Source: VRUE01 sp963753585 (GTDB taxonomy: Bacteria; Actinomycetota; Thermoleophilia; Solirubrobacterales; 70-9). From it: a stretch of 64,000 bases of DNA. Positions 1 to 9,713 of this stretch are shown one piece after another; the first letter of the stretch is position 1; each line of letters starts with the position of its first letter. The notes under the pieces are model-generated. The model saw nothing but the letters and a program-made list of their open reading frames with translations, did not search any database and was not told where the DNA came from. The DNA is taken from NCBI GenBank assembly GCA_963753585.1, contig CAVWCU010000001.1, positions 186,001-250,000 of the forward strand, written 5' to 3'. The position numbers and the translations under genes were made by a program.

Positions 1-824
1 TCTCGACCACGGCGATCGGCAGGTTCGACCTGGCGGTCGTTGAAGGCCCCGAACTAACCATCACCAAAGAAGGCACCGGCGACGGCACGGTCGTCTCGAG
101 CCCCGCGGGGATCGAATGCGGCGGCACCTGCTCAGCCAAATTCGCCGAAAACACCCAAGTCACCCTGACCGCCTCCCCCGACTCCGAATCCCTCTTCGTC
201 AGCTGGAAAGGCTGCGAATCGGGCGGAGCCCAGGGGCGCCAGTGCAAAGTGACGATGGACGCCGCCAAGACGGTCAAAGCCAAGTTCGAACCGGCCAACG
301 ACGTAACCGTGGAAAAGGCGGGCGACGGCACCGGCTCGATCAGCGGCGTCACCTGCGGCAATACCTGCACCGAGGCCACCGCCGCCTTCCTGGCGTCCAA
401 AACGGTGACCCTCAAAGCCAAGCCGTATGTGAAGAACTCCGAATTCGTCGGCTGGAGCGCCAGCCCGGCCAGCTGCACGCTCCCCGAAGGCCCCAAAGGA
501 CCGTGCACGCTGTCGGGTCTGACCGAAGACCAGACGGTCGAGGCCGAGTTCGCCGAACTCGATAGAGAAACGCTCACCGTGGCCAAGTCCGGCAACGGCC
601 AGGGCACCGTGAAGAGCAGCCCGGCGGGGATCAACTGCAGCTACACCTGCAGCTCCAACTCCGCCTACTTCTACAAAGGCACCACGGTCACCCTGACTGC
701 CACCGTGCAGGCGGGCAAAGGCTCGACCCTCGGCAACTGGGGCGGAGCCTGCTCCGGCACCGCGGCGACGCCCTGCGTCGTGACCATGAGCGAAGCCAAA
801 GAAGTCACGGTCGGATTCAACTAG
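1..824 (+). CDS. Secreted propeller/InlB-repeat protein, C-terminal part (cassette A gene 1)
   Basis: This is the 3' end of a gene that begins before the window. The reading frame is open from base 3 and stops at 822-824. About 273 residues are visible. They hold the end of a propeller segment and three InlB-like/bacterial repeat modules of roughly 80 residues, each with paired cysteines and ending in a T-V-x-A-x-F type strand. From about base 10 it matches the end of the gene at 19538-21775 almost base for base; I see one substitution in the coding part (409 against 21360, Thr to Ile). It is followed by a hairpin and by cassette A gene 2. The protein is presumably exported and surface-located, as its full-length paralogue has a signal peptide. 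Ligand and exact function are unknown. Confidence 0.85.
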   Translation, partial: STTAIGRFDLAVVEGPELTITKEGTGDGTVVSSPAGIECGGTCSAKFAENTQVTLTASPDSESLFVSWKGCESGGAQGRQCKVTMDAAKTVKAKFEPANDVTVEKAGDGTGSISGVTCGNTCTEATAAFLASKTVTLKAKPYVKNSEFVGWSASPASCTLPEGPKGPCTLSGLTEDQTVEAEFAELDRETLTVAKSGNGQGTVKSSPAGINCSYTCSSNSAYFYKGTTVTLTATVQAGKGSTLGNWGGACSGTAATPCVVTMSEAKEVTVGFN

Positions 825-863
825 GGGGCGTAGCTACTAACGCCACCTAGAAGCAAGGCCAAA

Positions 864-891
864 GCCCCGGGAGCCAACCGGCTCCCGGGGC
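864..891 (+). terminator. 12-bp perfect hairpin after cassette A gene 1
   Basis: Perfect stem 864-875/880-891 with a 4-nt AACC loop, 40 bases after the stop codon. There is no T tract, so it could be a terminator, a processing site or an attenuator within the cassette. The same hairpin follows the cassette B paralogue at 21816-21843. Confidence 0.55.
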
Positions 892-947
892 AGCGGCTAA
901 CCGCAGGACAAAGCAGCACGACGAACACAACAGGGGGAACTTGGGAG

Positions 948-3900
948 ATGAGACGAAGCAAAGGCCACAGCACAAGCGCAAAGACAGCGCTCAGCGCCCT
1001 CGCGACCATCCTCCTCGCCTTCCTCCTCGCCGCACCAGCACAGGCCGACCCCCCGGCCCACACAAGGGCCAAAGCCCTCGACGTCACAGGCCTCAACCAC
1101 GCCTGCGGCGCAGCCGCGGACACCAACGGCGACCTCTACGCCTCCTCCGCCGGCGAGTCCAAAGTCAAGGTCTTCGACGCCGCGAACCACACCACCCCGA
1201 TCGCGCAGATCGCCAACGCCAACGAACCCTGCGCCCTGGCCGTAACCACCACGGGCAACCTCTACGTCTCCGAGAGCGCCACCGGCAACGTAGTCCGCTA
1301 CAAACCCACCACCTTCCCCCTCGAAGCAACCCCGACCTATGGCGCCGCCGAACCGATCCACTCTGACGGCGACGCCGAGGGCATCGCCGTCGACCCCTTC
1401 GACAACCGCCTCTACGTCGCCGCCGGCGACCGCATAGCCGTCTACAAAGCCGACGGCACGCTGGAGAAAGCCGACCTCCTCGAAGGCGAACTGGCCGAAG
1501 CCACCGGCGTCGCCGCCTACACCAACTCCAGCGCCTTGGCGGCCAACCGCAAGCTCAACCTCGCCGTCGCCGAGGGCGCCGGCGACGAGCTCGAGATCTA
1601 CAGCGGCCCGGTAAGCGCAACCAGTCTCAAACTGCGCAAGACGATCACCGGAGTCGACCACGACGAAAACCCCGCCACCGCCGAGCAGGAATTCAGCTTC
1701 GGCGCGGCCGGCGCCTACCTCGCCGCCGACTCCGGCAACGAAAACACCGCCACCGACTCGTGCATCCAGGTCCAGGTCGGCGGGGTGGACCAGGCCTGCA
1801 CCCAGGGCCACTTCTTCCTCCACGACGCCGGCAACGAAGCGCTTTATGAGTTCGACACCACCGGCGAGTTCTTCCTCCAGATCACCAGTGCCGCGCTCGA
1901 AGACGCCGAACCGACCCAGGTCGCCATCGAGCGCTCCGGCGGGGCAGGCGACGGCACCGTCTACGTCAGCTCGGGCGCAGGCTCGGGCGCCGAGCTGCTC
2001 GCCTTCGCCCCCGTGCTGAAGCCCTCCCGCACCCAGCTGCCCGAACCGCTCTCCAAGGTTCTGGCGACCGCCAGGGCCGTGGCCACCGACTGCGACGGCT
2101 TCGTCTACGTCGGCGTCGGAACGACGGTCTTCGTCTACTCCCCGGCCGGCAGCTCGGTGACCAGCTTCACGGTGCCCACCGCCACAAACGACCTCGCCGT
2201 CGACTGCAGCGGCAACGTCTACAGGGTGAACGCCACCGGGGCGACGGAGATGACCTACTACGCCCCCTCCTCCAACCCGCCCACCGGCTCCACCACCTAC
2301 ACCCGCCACGAACCGGTCCTGGCCAGCAGCGTCTCCGGCGTCAACGGCCTGGTGGGAGTGGCGGTCAACCCCGCCAACGACCACGTCTTCGTCATCGGCG
2401 GGATCTCCTACGCCCCGGTCATCAAAGAGTTCGGCCCGCCCTCGGGGGGCTCGAAAGAAGAAGGGGTGTGCGGCGCCGGCCTGGAACTCGAAAACACGCG
2501 CCAGGACATCGACGTCTACGGCAAGAACGGCAACGTCTACGTGTCGACCGGCAGCGAAAAGGTCTACATCCTCAAATGCGGCAAAGAAGCCGCAGAAGCG
2601 GAACTGATCCGGGAACTCAAAGGCGGCGGCGGCTGCCCCAGCGGCGTCATGGGTGGCAACCCGAGGATTGCCGTCGACCAGTCCAACGGCCACTTCATCG
2701 AGTACGCCAACAACCAGCCCGGCAACACGGCGCGCGAGTACGACGCCCTCGGCGCCTGCCTGGCGGAATTCGGCTCCTTCGCCCCCAAAGTCGGCGGCTA
2801 CCGGCTCGCGATCGACAACAGCTGCGCCCTCAACGAACCGCCGCTGACCGAACAGACGACGCCCACCTGCGCCGCCACCTATCCCTCCAGCGACAACGCC
2901 TACGTCGCCTTCGACGGGGAAGAAGGCCAGACCTTCGACCTGAACGCGTTCGGGCCGTTGGAGTATCCCGAAGTCGACGAAGAAGAACCCGACCCCGAAG
3001 AATTCACCCTCAAAGTCAACAAGGACGGCTCGGGCACCGGCACGGTCACCAGCTCCCCCTCGGGGATCAGCTGCGACTCGACTTGCGAAGCCGACTTCGC
3101 CGAAGACACCGAAGTCACGCTGACCGGATCCCCCGGGGCCAACACCGAAGCCGTCGTCTGGACCGGTTGCGACTCCGTCAACGGCGAAAACAAATGCCTG
3201 GTGACGCTCGACGAAGACACCGAAGTCACCGCCACCTTCGACCTAGAACAGCACCTGCTCTCGGTATCGAAAACGGGCTCGGGCACCGGCAAAGTCACCA
3301 GCTCCCCGCCGGGGATCGACTGCGGTAGCGAATGCTCGGCCTCTTATGACCACGGCACCCTGGTCACGCTCAGCGCCAGCCCAGACCCGGGCTCCGAATT
3401 CACCGGCTTCTCGGGCGCCTGCACGGGCTCAACCTGCGAAGTGACGATGAGCTCGGCCAAATCGGTCACCGCCAACTTCGATGAGGAATCAACGACTCCC
3501 AAATTCCTCCTCACCGTCGACCCCGAAGGAACCGGCACCGGCACGATCAGCTCAGACAAAGGCGCGATCAGCTGCGGCGCCTTCTGCTCTGACGAATACG
3601 AGGAAGGCACCGTGGTCGTGCTCACCGCCACGCCAAGCCCAGGCTCGATCTTCATCAGCTGGAAATCCTGCGACTCAGGCGGCGTCAACGGTCGCAAATG
3701 CACGATCACCGTCAACAAAGCAAAGACGGTCAAAGCGACCTTCACCACCACCCACGCCCTCGAGGTCTCAAGGGAAGGCTCAGGCCTCGGCAAGGTGCAG
3801 GGCTCCCCCGGCGGGATCCTCTGCCTCAACAACTGCTCAGAGACCTCAGCCTCCTTCAAAGAGGGCACCGCAGTCACGCTCAAACAGACCCCGGCCAAAC

Positions 3901-4253
3901 ACTTCCACTTCGTCAAATGGCTCGGGGACTGCACCAGCTCCGGTGCCTGCGAAGTGACGATGGGCCAAGACCACGAGGTCCAAGCCGAATTCGCCGAAGA
4001 CCTCAAACACCTGCTCACCCTGACCAAGTCGGGCGGAGGCCAGGGAATCGTCAAGTCGAGCCTCGCCGGGATCAACTGCGGCGCCACCTGCTCGACCCAG
4101 GCCTCGGCCTACTACCAGGGCGAAGTCGTCGAACTGACCGCGACTCCGGGCAAAGGCTCGACCTTCGGGGGTTGGTCGGGAGCTTGCTCTGGGGCGGGCA
4201 CCTGCACGGTGACGATGTCAGAAGCCAAGGGAGTGACCGCCGAATTCAAATAG
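948..4253 (+). CDS. Secreted propeller protein with five InlB-like repeats (cassette A gene 2)
   Basis: 1101 aa. The ATG at 948 follows a GGGGGAA ribosome site. A signal peptide ends near residue 33 (AQA-DP). Residues about 34-680 form a propeller-like region with recurring N-x-Y-V/L-Y strands (NHL/YncE-like). Residues about 684-1101 are five tandem InlB-type bacterial repeats of roughly 80 residues. Each repeat has a G-x-G-T/K-V turn, a C-x(3)-C pair and a second cysteine pair, so disulfide-braced extracellular modules are likely. The propeller resembles that of the next gene (4335-9713). The diverged paralogue is 21898-25209. It lies between gene 1 and gene 3 with short hairpin-containing gaps, consistent with one transcription unit. 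A surface or adhesion role is inference only; no catalytic motif is visible. Confidence 0.88.
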   Translation: MRRSKGHSTSAKTALSALATILLAFLLAAPAQADPPAHTRAKALDVTGLNHACGAAADTNGDLYASSAGESKVKVFDAANHTTPIAQIANANEPCALAVTTTGNLYVSESATGNVVRYKPTTFPLEATPTYGAAEPIHSDGDAEGIAVDPFDNRLYVAAGDRIAVYKADGTLEKADLLEGELAEATGVAAYTNSSALAANRKLNLAVAEGAGDELEIYSGPVSATSLKLRKTITGVDHDENPATAEQEFSFGAAGAYLAADSGNENTATDSCIQVQVGGVDQACTQGHFFLHDAGNEALYEFDTTGEFFLQITSAALEDAEPTQVAIERSGGAGDGTVYVSSGAGSGAELLAFAPVLKPSRTQLPEPLSKVLATARAVATDCDGFVYVGVGTTVFVYSPAGSSVTSFTVPTATNDLAVDCSGNVYRVNATGATEMTYYAPSSNPPTGSTTYTRHEPVLASSVSGVNGLVGVAVNPANDHVFVIGGISYAPVIKEFGPPSGGSKEEGVCGAGLELENTRQDIDVYGKNGNVYVSTGSEKVYILKCGKEAAEAELIRELKGGGGCPSGVMGGNPRIAVDQSNGHFIEYANNQPGNTAREYDALGACLAEFGSFAPKVGGYRLAIDNSCALNEPPLTEQTTPTCAATYPSSDNAYVAFDGEEGQTFDLNAFGPLEYPEVDEEEPDPEEFTLKVNKDGSGTGTVTSSPSGISCDSTCEADFAEDTEVTLTGSPGANTEAVVWTGCDSVNGENKCLVTLDEDTEVTATFDLEQHLLSVSKTGSGTGKVTSSPPGIDCGSECSASYDHGTLVTLSASPDPGSEFTGFSGACTGSTCEVTMSSAKSVTANFDEESTTPKFLLTVDPEGTGTGTISSDKGAISCGAFCSDEYEEGTVVVLTATPSPGSIFISWKSCDSGGVNGRKCTITVNKAKTVKATFTTTHALEVSREGSGLGKVQGSPGGILCLNNCSETSASFKEGTAVTLKQTPAKHFHFVKWLGDCTSSGACEVTMGQDHEVQAEFAEDLKHLLTLTKSGGGQGIVKSSLAGINCGATCSTQASAYYQGEVVELTATPGKGSTFGGWSGACSGAGTCTVTMSEAKGVTAEFK

Positions 4254-4280
4254 CGCAGCGCAGAACCGAAGCACCGTAAG

Positions 4281-4301
4281 CCGCCCTCGGGGGGAGGGCG
4301 G
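4281..4301 (+). terminator. Short GC hairpin between cassette A genes 2 and 3
   Basis: Stem 4281-4288/4294-4301 (CCGCCCTC with GAGGGCGG), G-rich loop, no T tract. A less perfect version lies near 25237-25257 in cassette B. It may attenuate or punctuate the transcript. Confidence 0.35.
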
Positions 4302-4334
4302 GAAGACCAAAGACCAGGGAGAGAAGGCAAGCAC

Positions 4335-7300
4335 ATGGGACACCTAAAGACCAAAGGCGGTAGGAGCGCCCGAGCGATCCTCGGAAGCTGTGCGACCGCA
4401 TTCCTCCTGATTTGTGCCTTTGCCTCTCCTTCGCTTGCCGCCCCCACCCATCCCCCCGCTCCCTCCCTCGACGTCACAGGCCTCAACCACGCCTGCGGCG
4501 TAGCCGCAGACAAACAAGGCGACCTCTACGCCTCCTCCGCCGGCGAGTCCAAAGTCAAGGTCTTCGACGCCGCCGATCACACCACCCCGATCGCCGAGAT
4601 CTCAAACGCCAACGAACCCTGTGCCCTGGCGGTCAGCACCAAAGGCGAGCTCCTCGTCTCCGAGCGGGCCACCGGCAACGTGGTCATCTACGTGCCCGAC
4701 GCCTATCCGCTCACCGGTTCTCCCACCTACGGCCCCGTCGCGACGGTCAACGCCTCGGGAGACGCCAAGGGAATCGCCATAGACCCCTTCGACGACCGCC
4801 TCTACATCGCCGAAGGCGACCGCGTCGGTGTCTACCGCAGCGAGGTGCAGAAAGTCACCGTCCAAGCCACCGCCGGCACCTACAAGCTCAAATTCGAAGG
4901 CTCCGAAACCGCCCCGATCGCCTTCAACGCCACGGCGGCCGAAGTCAAAGCGGCGCTCGTGGCCCTCCCTGCAATCGGCGTCGCAGACGTAATTGTCAAC
5001 GGCGGCACGATCCTCTTCACCGGCGCCCTCGCCTACATCGATGTGCCCCAGATCGAAGCGATCTCCTCGCTCACCGGCAACGAGAAACAGAAAGTCACCG
5101 TCAAAGCCACCGCCGGTACCTACAAGCTCCTATTCGAAGGCCAGGAAACCGCCCCGATCGCCTTCAACGCCACGGCGGCCGAACTCCAGGCCGCGCTGGA
5201 GGCTCTCGCCGCCATCGCCCCCGGCGACATCGCCGTCAGCGGCGGTCCCGGCGACGCGGGGGGGACCAGCCCCTACGAAGTCAGCTTCCAGGGTGCCTAC
5301 GCCGGGACCGACGTCGACCAGATATCAACGGACTCGGCAGGGTTGACTGGGACGGTAGCTGCGACGACGACGGTGCAGGGGCCGAGCATCGCCGTCTTGA
5401 CGGTGACCGGTGGCCAGAAAGCCGACGTCCTTGAAGGCGAACTGACCGAAGCCACCGGCGTCGCCGCCTACACCAACCCCAGCGCCCTGGCGGCCAACCA
5501 GAAACTCAACCTCGCCGTCGCCGAGAACGCCGGCGACGAGCTGAGGATCTACACCGGCCCGACGAGCCTGAGCAGCCTCAAACTGCGCAAGACGATCACC
5601 GGGGTCGACGACGATGAAGATCCCGGCACCGCCGAGCAGGAATTCAGCTTCGGAGCGGCCGGCGCCTACCTCGCCGCCGACCGCGGCAACGAAAACACCG
5701 CCACCGACTCGTGCATCCAGGTTCAGGTCGGCGGGGTGGACCAGGCCTGCACCCAGGGCCACTTCTTCCTCCACGACGCCGGCAACGAAGCGCTTTATGA
5801 GTTCGACACCACCGGCGAGTTCTTCCTCCAGATCACCAGTGCCGCGCTCGAAGACGCCGAACCGACCCAGGTTGCGGTCGAGCGCTCCGGCGGGGCAGGC
5901 GACGGCACCGTCTACGTCGGCGCGGGCGCTGGCGCGGGCGCCGAGCTGCTCGCCTTCGCCCCGGCGCTGAAGCCCTCCCGCACCTCGCTGCCCGAACCGC
6001 TCTCCAAGGTCCTGGTGGGCGCCAGGGCGGTGGCCACCGACTGCGAGGGCAACGTCTACGTTGCCGCCGAAACAAAAGTCCGCATCTACTCCCCAGCCGG
6101 GGTCGAAGTGACCAGCTTCGAAGTGCCCACCGCCACACTCGACCTCGCCGTCGACTGCAGCGGGCACGTCTACAGGGTGAACGCCAGCGGAGCGACGGAG
6201 ATGACCTACTACACCCCCTCCTCCAACCCGCCCACCGGCTCCACCACCTACACCCGCCACGAACCGGTGCTGGCCAGCAGCGTCTCCGGCGTCAACGGCC
6301 TGGTGGGAGTGGCGGTCAACCCCGCCAACGACCACGTCTTCGTCGCCGGCGCGTTCTCCTTTGCCCCGGTGATCAAAGAGTTCGGCCCGCCCTCGGGGGG
6401 CTCCAAAGCAGAAGGGGAATGCGGCGCCGGCCTCGGCCTCGAAAACGCCCGCTTCGACATCGACGTCTACGGCAAGAACGGCCACGTCTACCTCTCGGCC
6501 GGCCCGGAAAAGATCTACATCCTCAAATGCGGCAAAGAAGCCAAAGACGCGGAACTGATCCGGGAAATCGAAGGCGGCGGCGGCTGCCCCAGCGGCGTCA
6601 TGGGCGGCAACCCGAGGATCGCCGTCGACCAGTCCAACGGCCACTTCATCGAGTGGGCCAACAACCAGCCCGGCAACACGGCGCGCGAGTACGACGCCCT
6701 CGGCGCCTGCCTGGCGGAGTTCGGCTCCTTTGCCTCCAAAGTCGGCGGCTACCGGCTCGCGATCGACAACAGCTGCGCCCTGCACGACCCGCCGCTGACC
6801 GAAGCCACGACGCCCACCTGCGCCGCCACCTATCCCTCCGACGGCAACGCCTACGTCGCCTTTGTCGGGGCAAGCGAAGAAGTCCAGCCCTTCGACCTGA
6901 ACGCGTTCGGGCCGTTGGCGTACGGGCAGCCGCCGCAAGTCATCACCGGCATCGCGGATGGCTTCGGCCCCGCTGGCGCCACCCTCCACGGGACGGTCAA
7001 CCCCGAAGAGTTCGAACTCGACGAATGCGCCTTCCAGTACCTGACCGAGGAAGCGTATGAGGAGAACCTGCAGAAAATCGAGGAAGAACTGATCGAAGAC
7101 CCCTTCGAAGGTGCCTTCTCACAGGCATGCGAGGAGACCCCGGGGGAGATCGGCAAAGGCGACACACAGGTTCCGGTCCACGCCGACGTCACCGGCATCG
7201 AACCCGAAACCACCCAGTACCGCTACCGCCTGCACGCCAGTAACCCCTTCGGCGAAGACGATGGCGAGGCCCTGCGCCTCGGCCCGCCCATCCTGACCAC

Positions 7301-9713
7301 CCGCTCGGCATTGCCGGTCGGCTATGACGAAGCGACGCTGCGGGCGACGATCGACCCCTCCGGCCTGCTCACCACCTACCGCTTCCAGTACCTGACCGAG
7401 GCCCAGTACCAGTCAAACGGCGAAAGCTTCCCCGAAGGCGCCCCGAGCACGCCCGAGGCCGAGATCCCGGCCGGAGAAGACGGCGAGGTCGAGATCGAAG
7501 CACCGGTAACCGGCCTCGCCCAAGGGACTGCCTACCGCTACCGCATCCTGGTCGAGAACCCCGTCAAGGCCGTGGTCGGACCGCCGCAGGGCTTCGAAAC
7601 TCTGGTCCGCGCGGCCCCGCAGGACTGCGAGAACTCCGAATACAGAGTCGGCCTCTCCGCGCTGTTGCCCGACTGCCGCGCCTATGAGTTGGTGAGCCCA
7701 GCCCAGACGCTCGGGCTCCCCTCCACCTTCAGCTCCACCGCCGGCCACAGGTTCTTCAACAGCTGGTTCGTCGCCCCGCGCGGCCCGGGGGCCGGCGAGA
7801 GCGTCGCCTTTTACACGGGGTCCATCGCCGGGGTGGACGGCCAGTTCTCCCGCGCCCAGCGAGGGCCGGGAGCGCACCCGGAGGGCGGCTGGGAAAACGA
7901 GCCCTACGGCTTCACCTTCGCCCAGGGGGCGGGGGATCTTGAAGGCGAACAGGGGGGGGTCTCGGCCGACCAGCGCTACATGCTGCACGAGCTCCTCTCG
8001 CACGCATCTCCGACCGAACTGAGCTTTCCCATCGCCACCTACATGCGCGTCCCCGCGGGCCAGGCCAGCCGCGACTGTGCGCCCGAGCCGAAAGCAGCCT
8101 TCGAACTCTCCGATCCCGAGGCCAAGTGGGAACTGGTCGGCTGCGGCGACCTCGGCACCGACCTGCAGGCCGACGGCCGTTACATCTCTGCCGCCGGCAC
8201 GCACGTGATCTTCACCTCCAAAGCGCACCTCGACGACGACGCACCGCCGGCGGAAGCCAACACGGAAGCGATCTACGACCGCGAAGCGGGCAGCGCTTCG
8301 ACCGAGGTGCTCTCGCTGAAGCCCGACGACACCCCCTTCGGCCCCGGCGAAGCCCCCCGCTACATCGCCGCCACCGAAGACGGCGAGGCAGTTGTCTTCA
8401 GCGCCGCCGGCACGCTTTATCTGCGCCGCGCGGGCAAAACCACCGCCATCGCGGAGGGGAGCACCTACGCCGGCATCTCCACGGACGGCAAGCGCGTCTT
8501 CTTCATCGATGAGACCTTCACCCCGACCTCGGCAAACCCGATGATCGCCGCCGGCCTGCACGCCTGCGACGTCGAAGGGGGGAATTGCGCCGGCCCCGAA
8601 CAGGACCAGGAACCGCTCGAGATCGCCCAGAACTCCGTCTTCGTCAACGTCTCCGCCGACGGCTCCCACGTCTTCTTCATGTCCGAGGAAGTGTTGAGCG
8701 GTGAAGAAGCCAACGAAAGGGGCGAAGAAGCCGAAGACGGCGAGTCCAACCTCTACGCCTGGGACGGGACGGACATCCGCTTCGTCGCCCATCTGCACCC
8801 CCAGGACCTAGTCAGCTTCAGAGTGGTCAACGAAGACCTGCTCCAGTGGACCAACGCGATCCCCGGGCAGCGCTCGAGCAGCGGGAACTTCGACGAGATC
8901 GGCCGCGCCTCTTCTCCGACTCGTAGCACCCCCGACGGCGGGGTCCTGGTCTTCCAGTCCCACGCCCAGCTCACCGACTACGACAACGGTGGCAAGGGCG
9001 AGGTCTACCGCTACGCCCCCTCCGCACCGGGCCCGCAGCTTTCCTGCGCCTCCTGCGCGCCGAGCGGGGCCCCCCACGCCTCCCCCGTCGCCTCGCTGCT
9101 GCAGACGATCACCGGCGAGGCCACCACCCCCGACACGCTGATCCCCAACGTCACCGACGACGGCAGCGCCGTCTTCTTCGAGAGCCGCGACGCGCTGATC
9201 CCCGAGGACGCCAACGAGACCGTCGACGTCTACGAGTGGAAGGCGCCCGGAACGGAAGGCCCTGGGGGCGACGTCTGCAACCGCCCAGCCGGCTGCCTCG
9301 CCCTGATCTCCACCGGACAAAGTGAAGAAGACAGCTTCCTCTTCGGCATGAGCGCCGACGGGGAGGACGTCTTCATCTTCACCCGCGAGGTGCTGGCGGC
9401 GGCCGACGTCGAGGCCAGCTTCTCGCTCTACGACGCTCGGGTGCTGGGCGGCATCCCCGACCCGCCGTTGCCCGCACCCTGCGAGGGCGACGCCTGCCAG
9501 GGCCAGGGCACGCCGCCGCCGGTGTTGCCTGTGCCCGCCACGACCGGGGTGAGCGATGGCAACGCACAGCCCACGCGGCCCAACTGCCGCAAGCCCAAGC
9601 GCCGGGTCAAAGGCCGCTGCGTCAAGCCCAAGAAACACCGCAAGCAAAAGCAACAGAGCCGCAAGAGCGCCAACAAGCACAAAGCCAACCACGACCGGGG
9701 GGCAAGCCGATGA
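4335..9713 (+). CDS. Giant secreted multidomain surface protein (cassette A gene 3)
   Basis: 1792 aa. Signal peptide at 1-36 (ending near LAA-PTH). The propeller region, residues about 40-860, carries two copies of an inserted module (about 173-350) recognisable by AGTYKL-F-G and APIAFNA, a repeat common in large bacterial surface proteins. Two FN3-like domains follow (about 863-1105), then a PDCRAYELV motif near 1111. Next comes a long region with TolB/WD40-like strands (SADGSHVFF, STDGKRVFF). The tail, about 1744-1792, is strongly basic (Lys/Arg rich) and might bind anionic wall polymers (inference). Its stop overlaps the next gene's ATG (ATGA), so translational coupling is likely. The paralogue at 25290-31313 is longer because it has four of the inserted modules. 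No enzymatic motif is recognised. Confidence 0.87.
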   Translation: MGHLKTKGGRSARAILGSCATAFLLICAFASPSLAAPTHPPAPSLDVTGLNHACGVAADKQGDLYASSAGESKVKVFDAADHTTPIAEISNANEPCALAVSTKGELLVSERATGNVVIYVPDAYPLTGSPTYGPVATVNASGDAKGIAIDPFDDRLYIAEGDRVGVYRSEVQKVTVQATAGTYKLKFEGSETAPIAFNATAAEVKAALVALPAIGVADVIVNGGTILFTGALAYIDVPQIEAISSLTGNEKQKVTVKATAGTYKLLFEGQETAPIAFNATAAELQAALEALAAIAPGDIAVSGGPGDAGGTSPYEVSFQGAYAGTDVDQISTDSAGLTGTVAATTTVQGPSIAVLTVTGGQKADVLEGELTEATGVAAYTNPSALAANQKLNLAVAENAGDELRIYTGPTSLSSLKLRKTITGVDDDEDPGTAEQEFSFGAAGAYLAADRGNENTATDSCIQVQVGGVDQACTQGHFFLHDAGNEALYEFDTTGEFFLQITSAALEDAEPTQVAVERSGGAGDGTVYVGAGAGAGAELLAFAPALKPSRTSLPEPLSKVLVGARAVATDCEGNVYVAAETKVRIYSPAGVEVTSFEVPTATLDLAVDCSGHVYRVNASGATEMTYYTPSSNPPTGSTTYTRHEPVLASSVSGVNGLVGVAVNPANDHVFVAGAFSFAPVIKEFGPPSGGSKAEGECGAGLGLENARFDIDVYGKNGHVYLSAGPEKIYILKCGKEAKDAELIREIEGGGGCPSGVMGGNPRIAVDQSNGHFIEWANNQPGNTAREYDALGACLAEFGSFASKVGGYRLAIDNSCALHDPPLTEATTPTCAATYPSDGNAYVAFVGASEEVQPFDLNAFGPLAYGQPPQVITGIADGFGPAGATLHGTVNPEEFELDECAFQYLTEEAYEENLQKIEEELIEDPFEGAFSQACEETPGEIGKGDTQVPVHADVTGIEPETTQYRYRLHASNPFGEDDGEALRLGPPILTTRSALPVGYDEATLRATIDPSGLLTTYRFQYLTEAQYQSNGESFPEGAPSTPEAEIPAGEDGEVEIEAPVTGLAQGTAYRYRILVENPVKAVVGPPQGFETLVRAAPQDCENSEYRVGLSALLPDCRAYELVSPAQTLGLPSTFSSTAGHRFFNSWFVAPRGPGAGESVAFYTGSIAGVDGQFSRAQRGPGAHPEGGWENEPYGFTFAQGAGDLEGEQGGVSADQRYMLHELLSHASPTELSFPIATYMRVPAGQASRDCAPEPKAAFELSDPEAKWELVGCGDLGTDLQADGRYISAAGTHVIFTSKAHLDDDAPPAEANTEAIYDREAGSASTEVLSLKPDDTPFGPGEAPRYIAATEDGEAVVFSAAGTLYLRRAGKTTAIAEGSTYAGISTDGKRVFFIDETFTPTSANPMIAAGLHACDVEGGNCAGPEQDQEPLEIAQNSVFVNVSADGSHVFFMSEEVLSGEEANERGEEAEDGESNLYAWDGTDIRFVAHLHPQDLVSFRVVNEDLLQWTNAIPGQRSSSGNFDEIGRASSPTRSTPDGGVLVFQSHAQLTDYDNGGKGEVYRYAPSAPGPQLSCASCAPSGAPHASPVASLLQTITGEATTPDTLIPNVTDDGSAVFFESRDALIPEDANETVDVYEWKAPGTEGPGGDVCNRPAGCLALISTGQSEEDSFLFGMSADGEDVFIFTREVLAAADVEASFSLYDARVLGGIPDPPLPAPCEGDACQGQGTPPPVLPVPATTGVSDGNAQPTRPNCRKPKRRVKGRCVKPKKHRKQKQQSRKSANKHKANHDRGASR

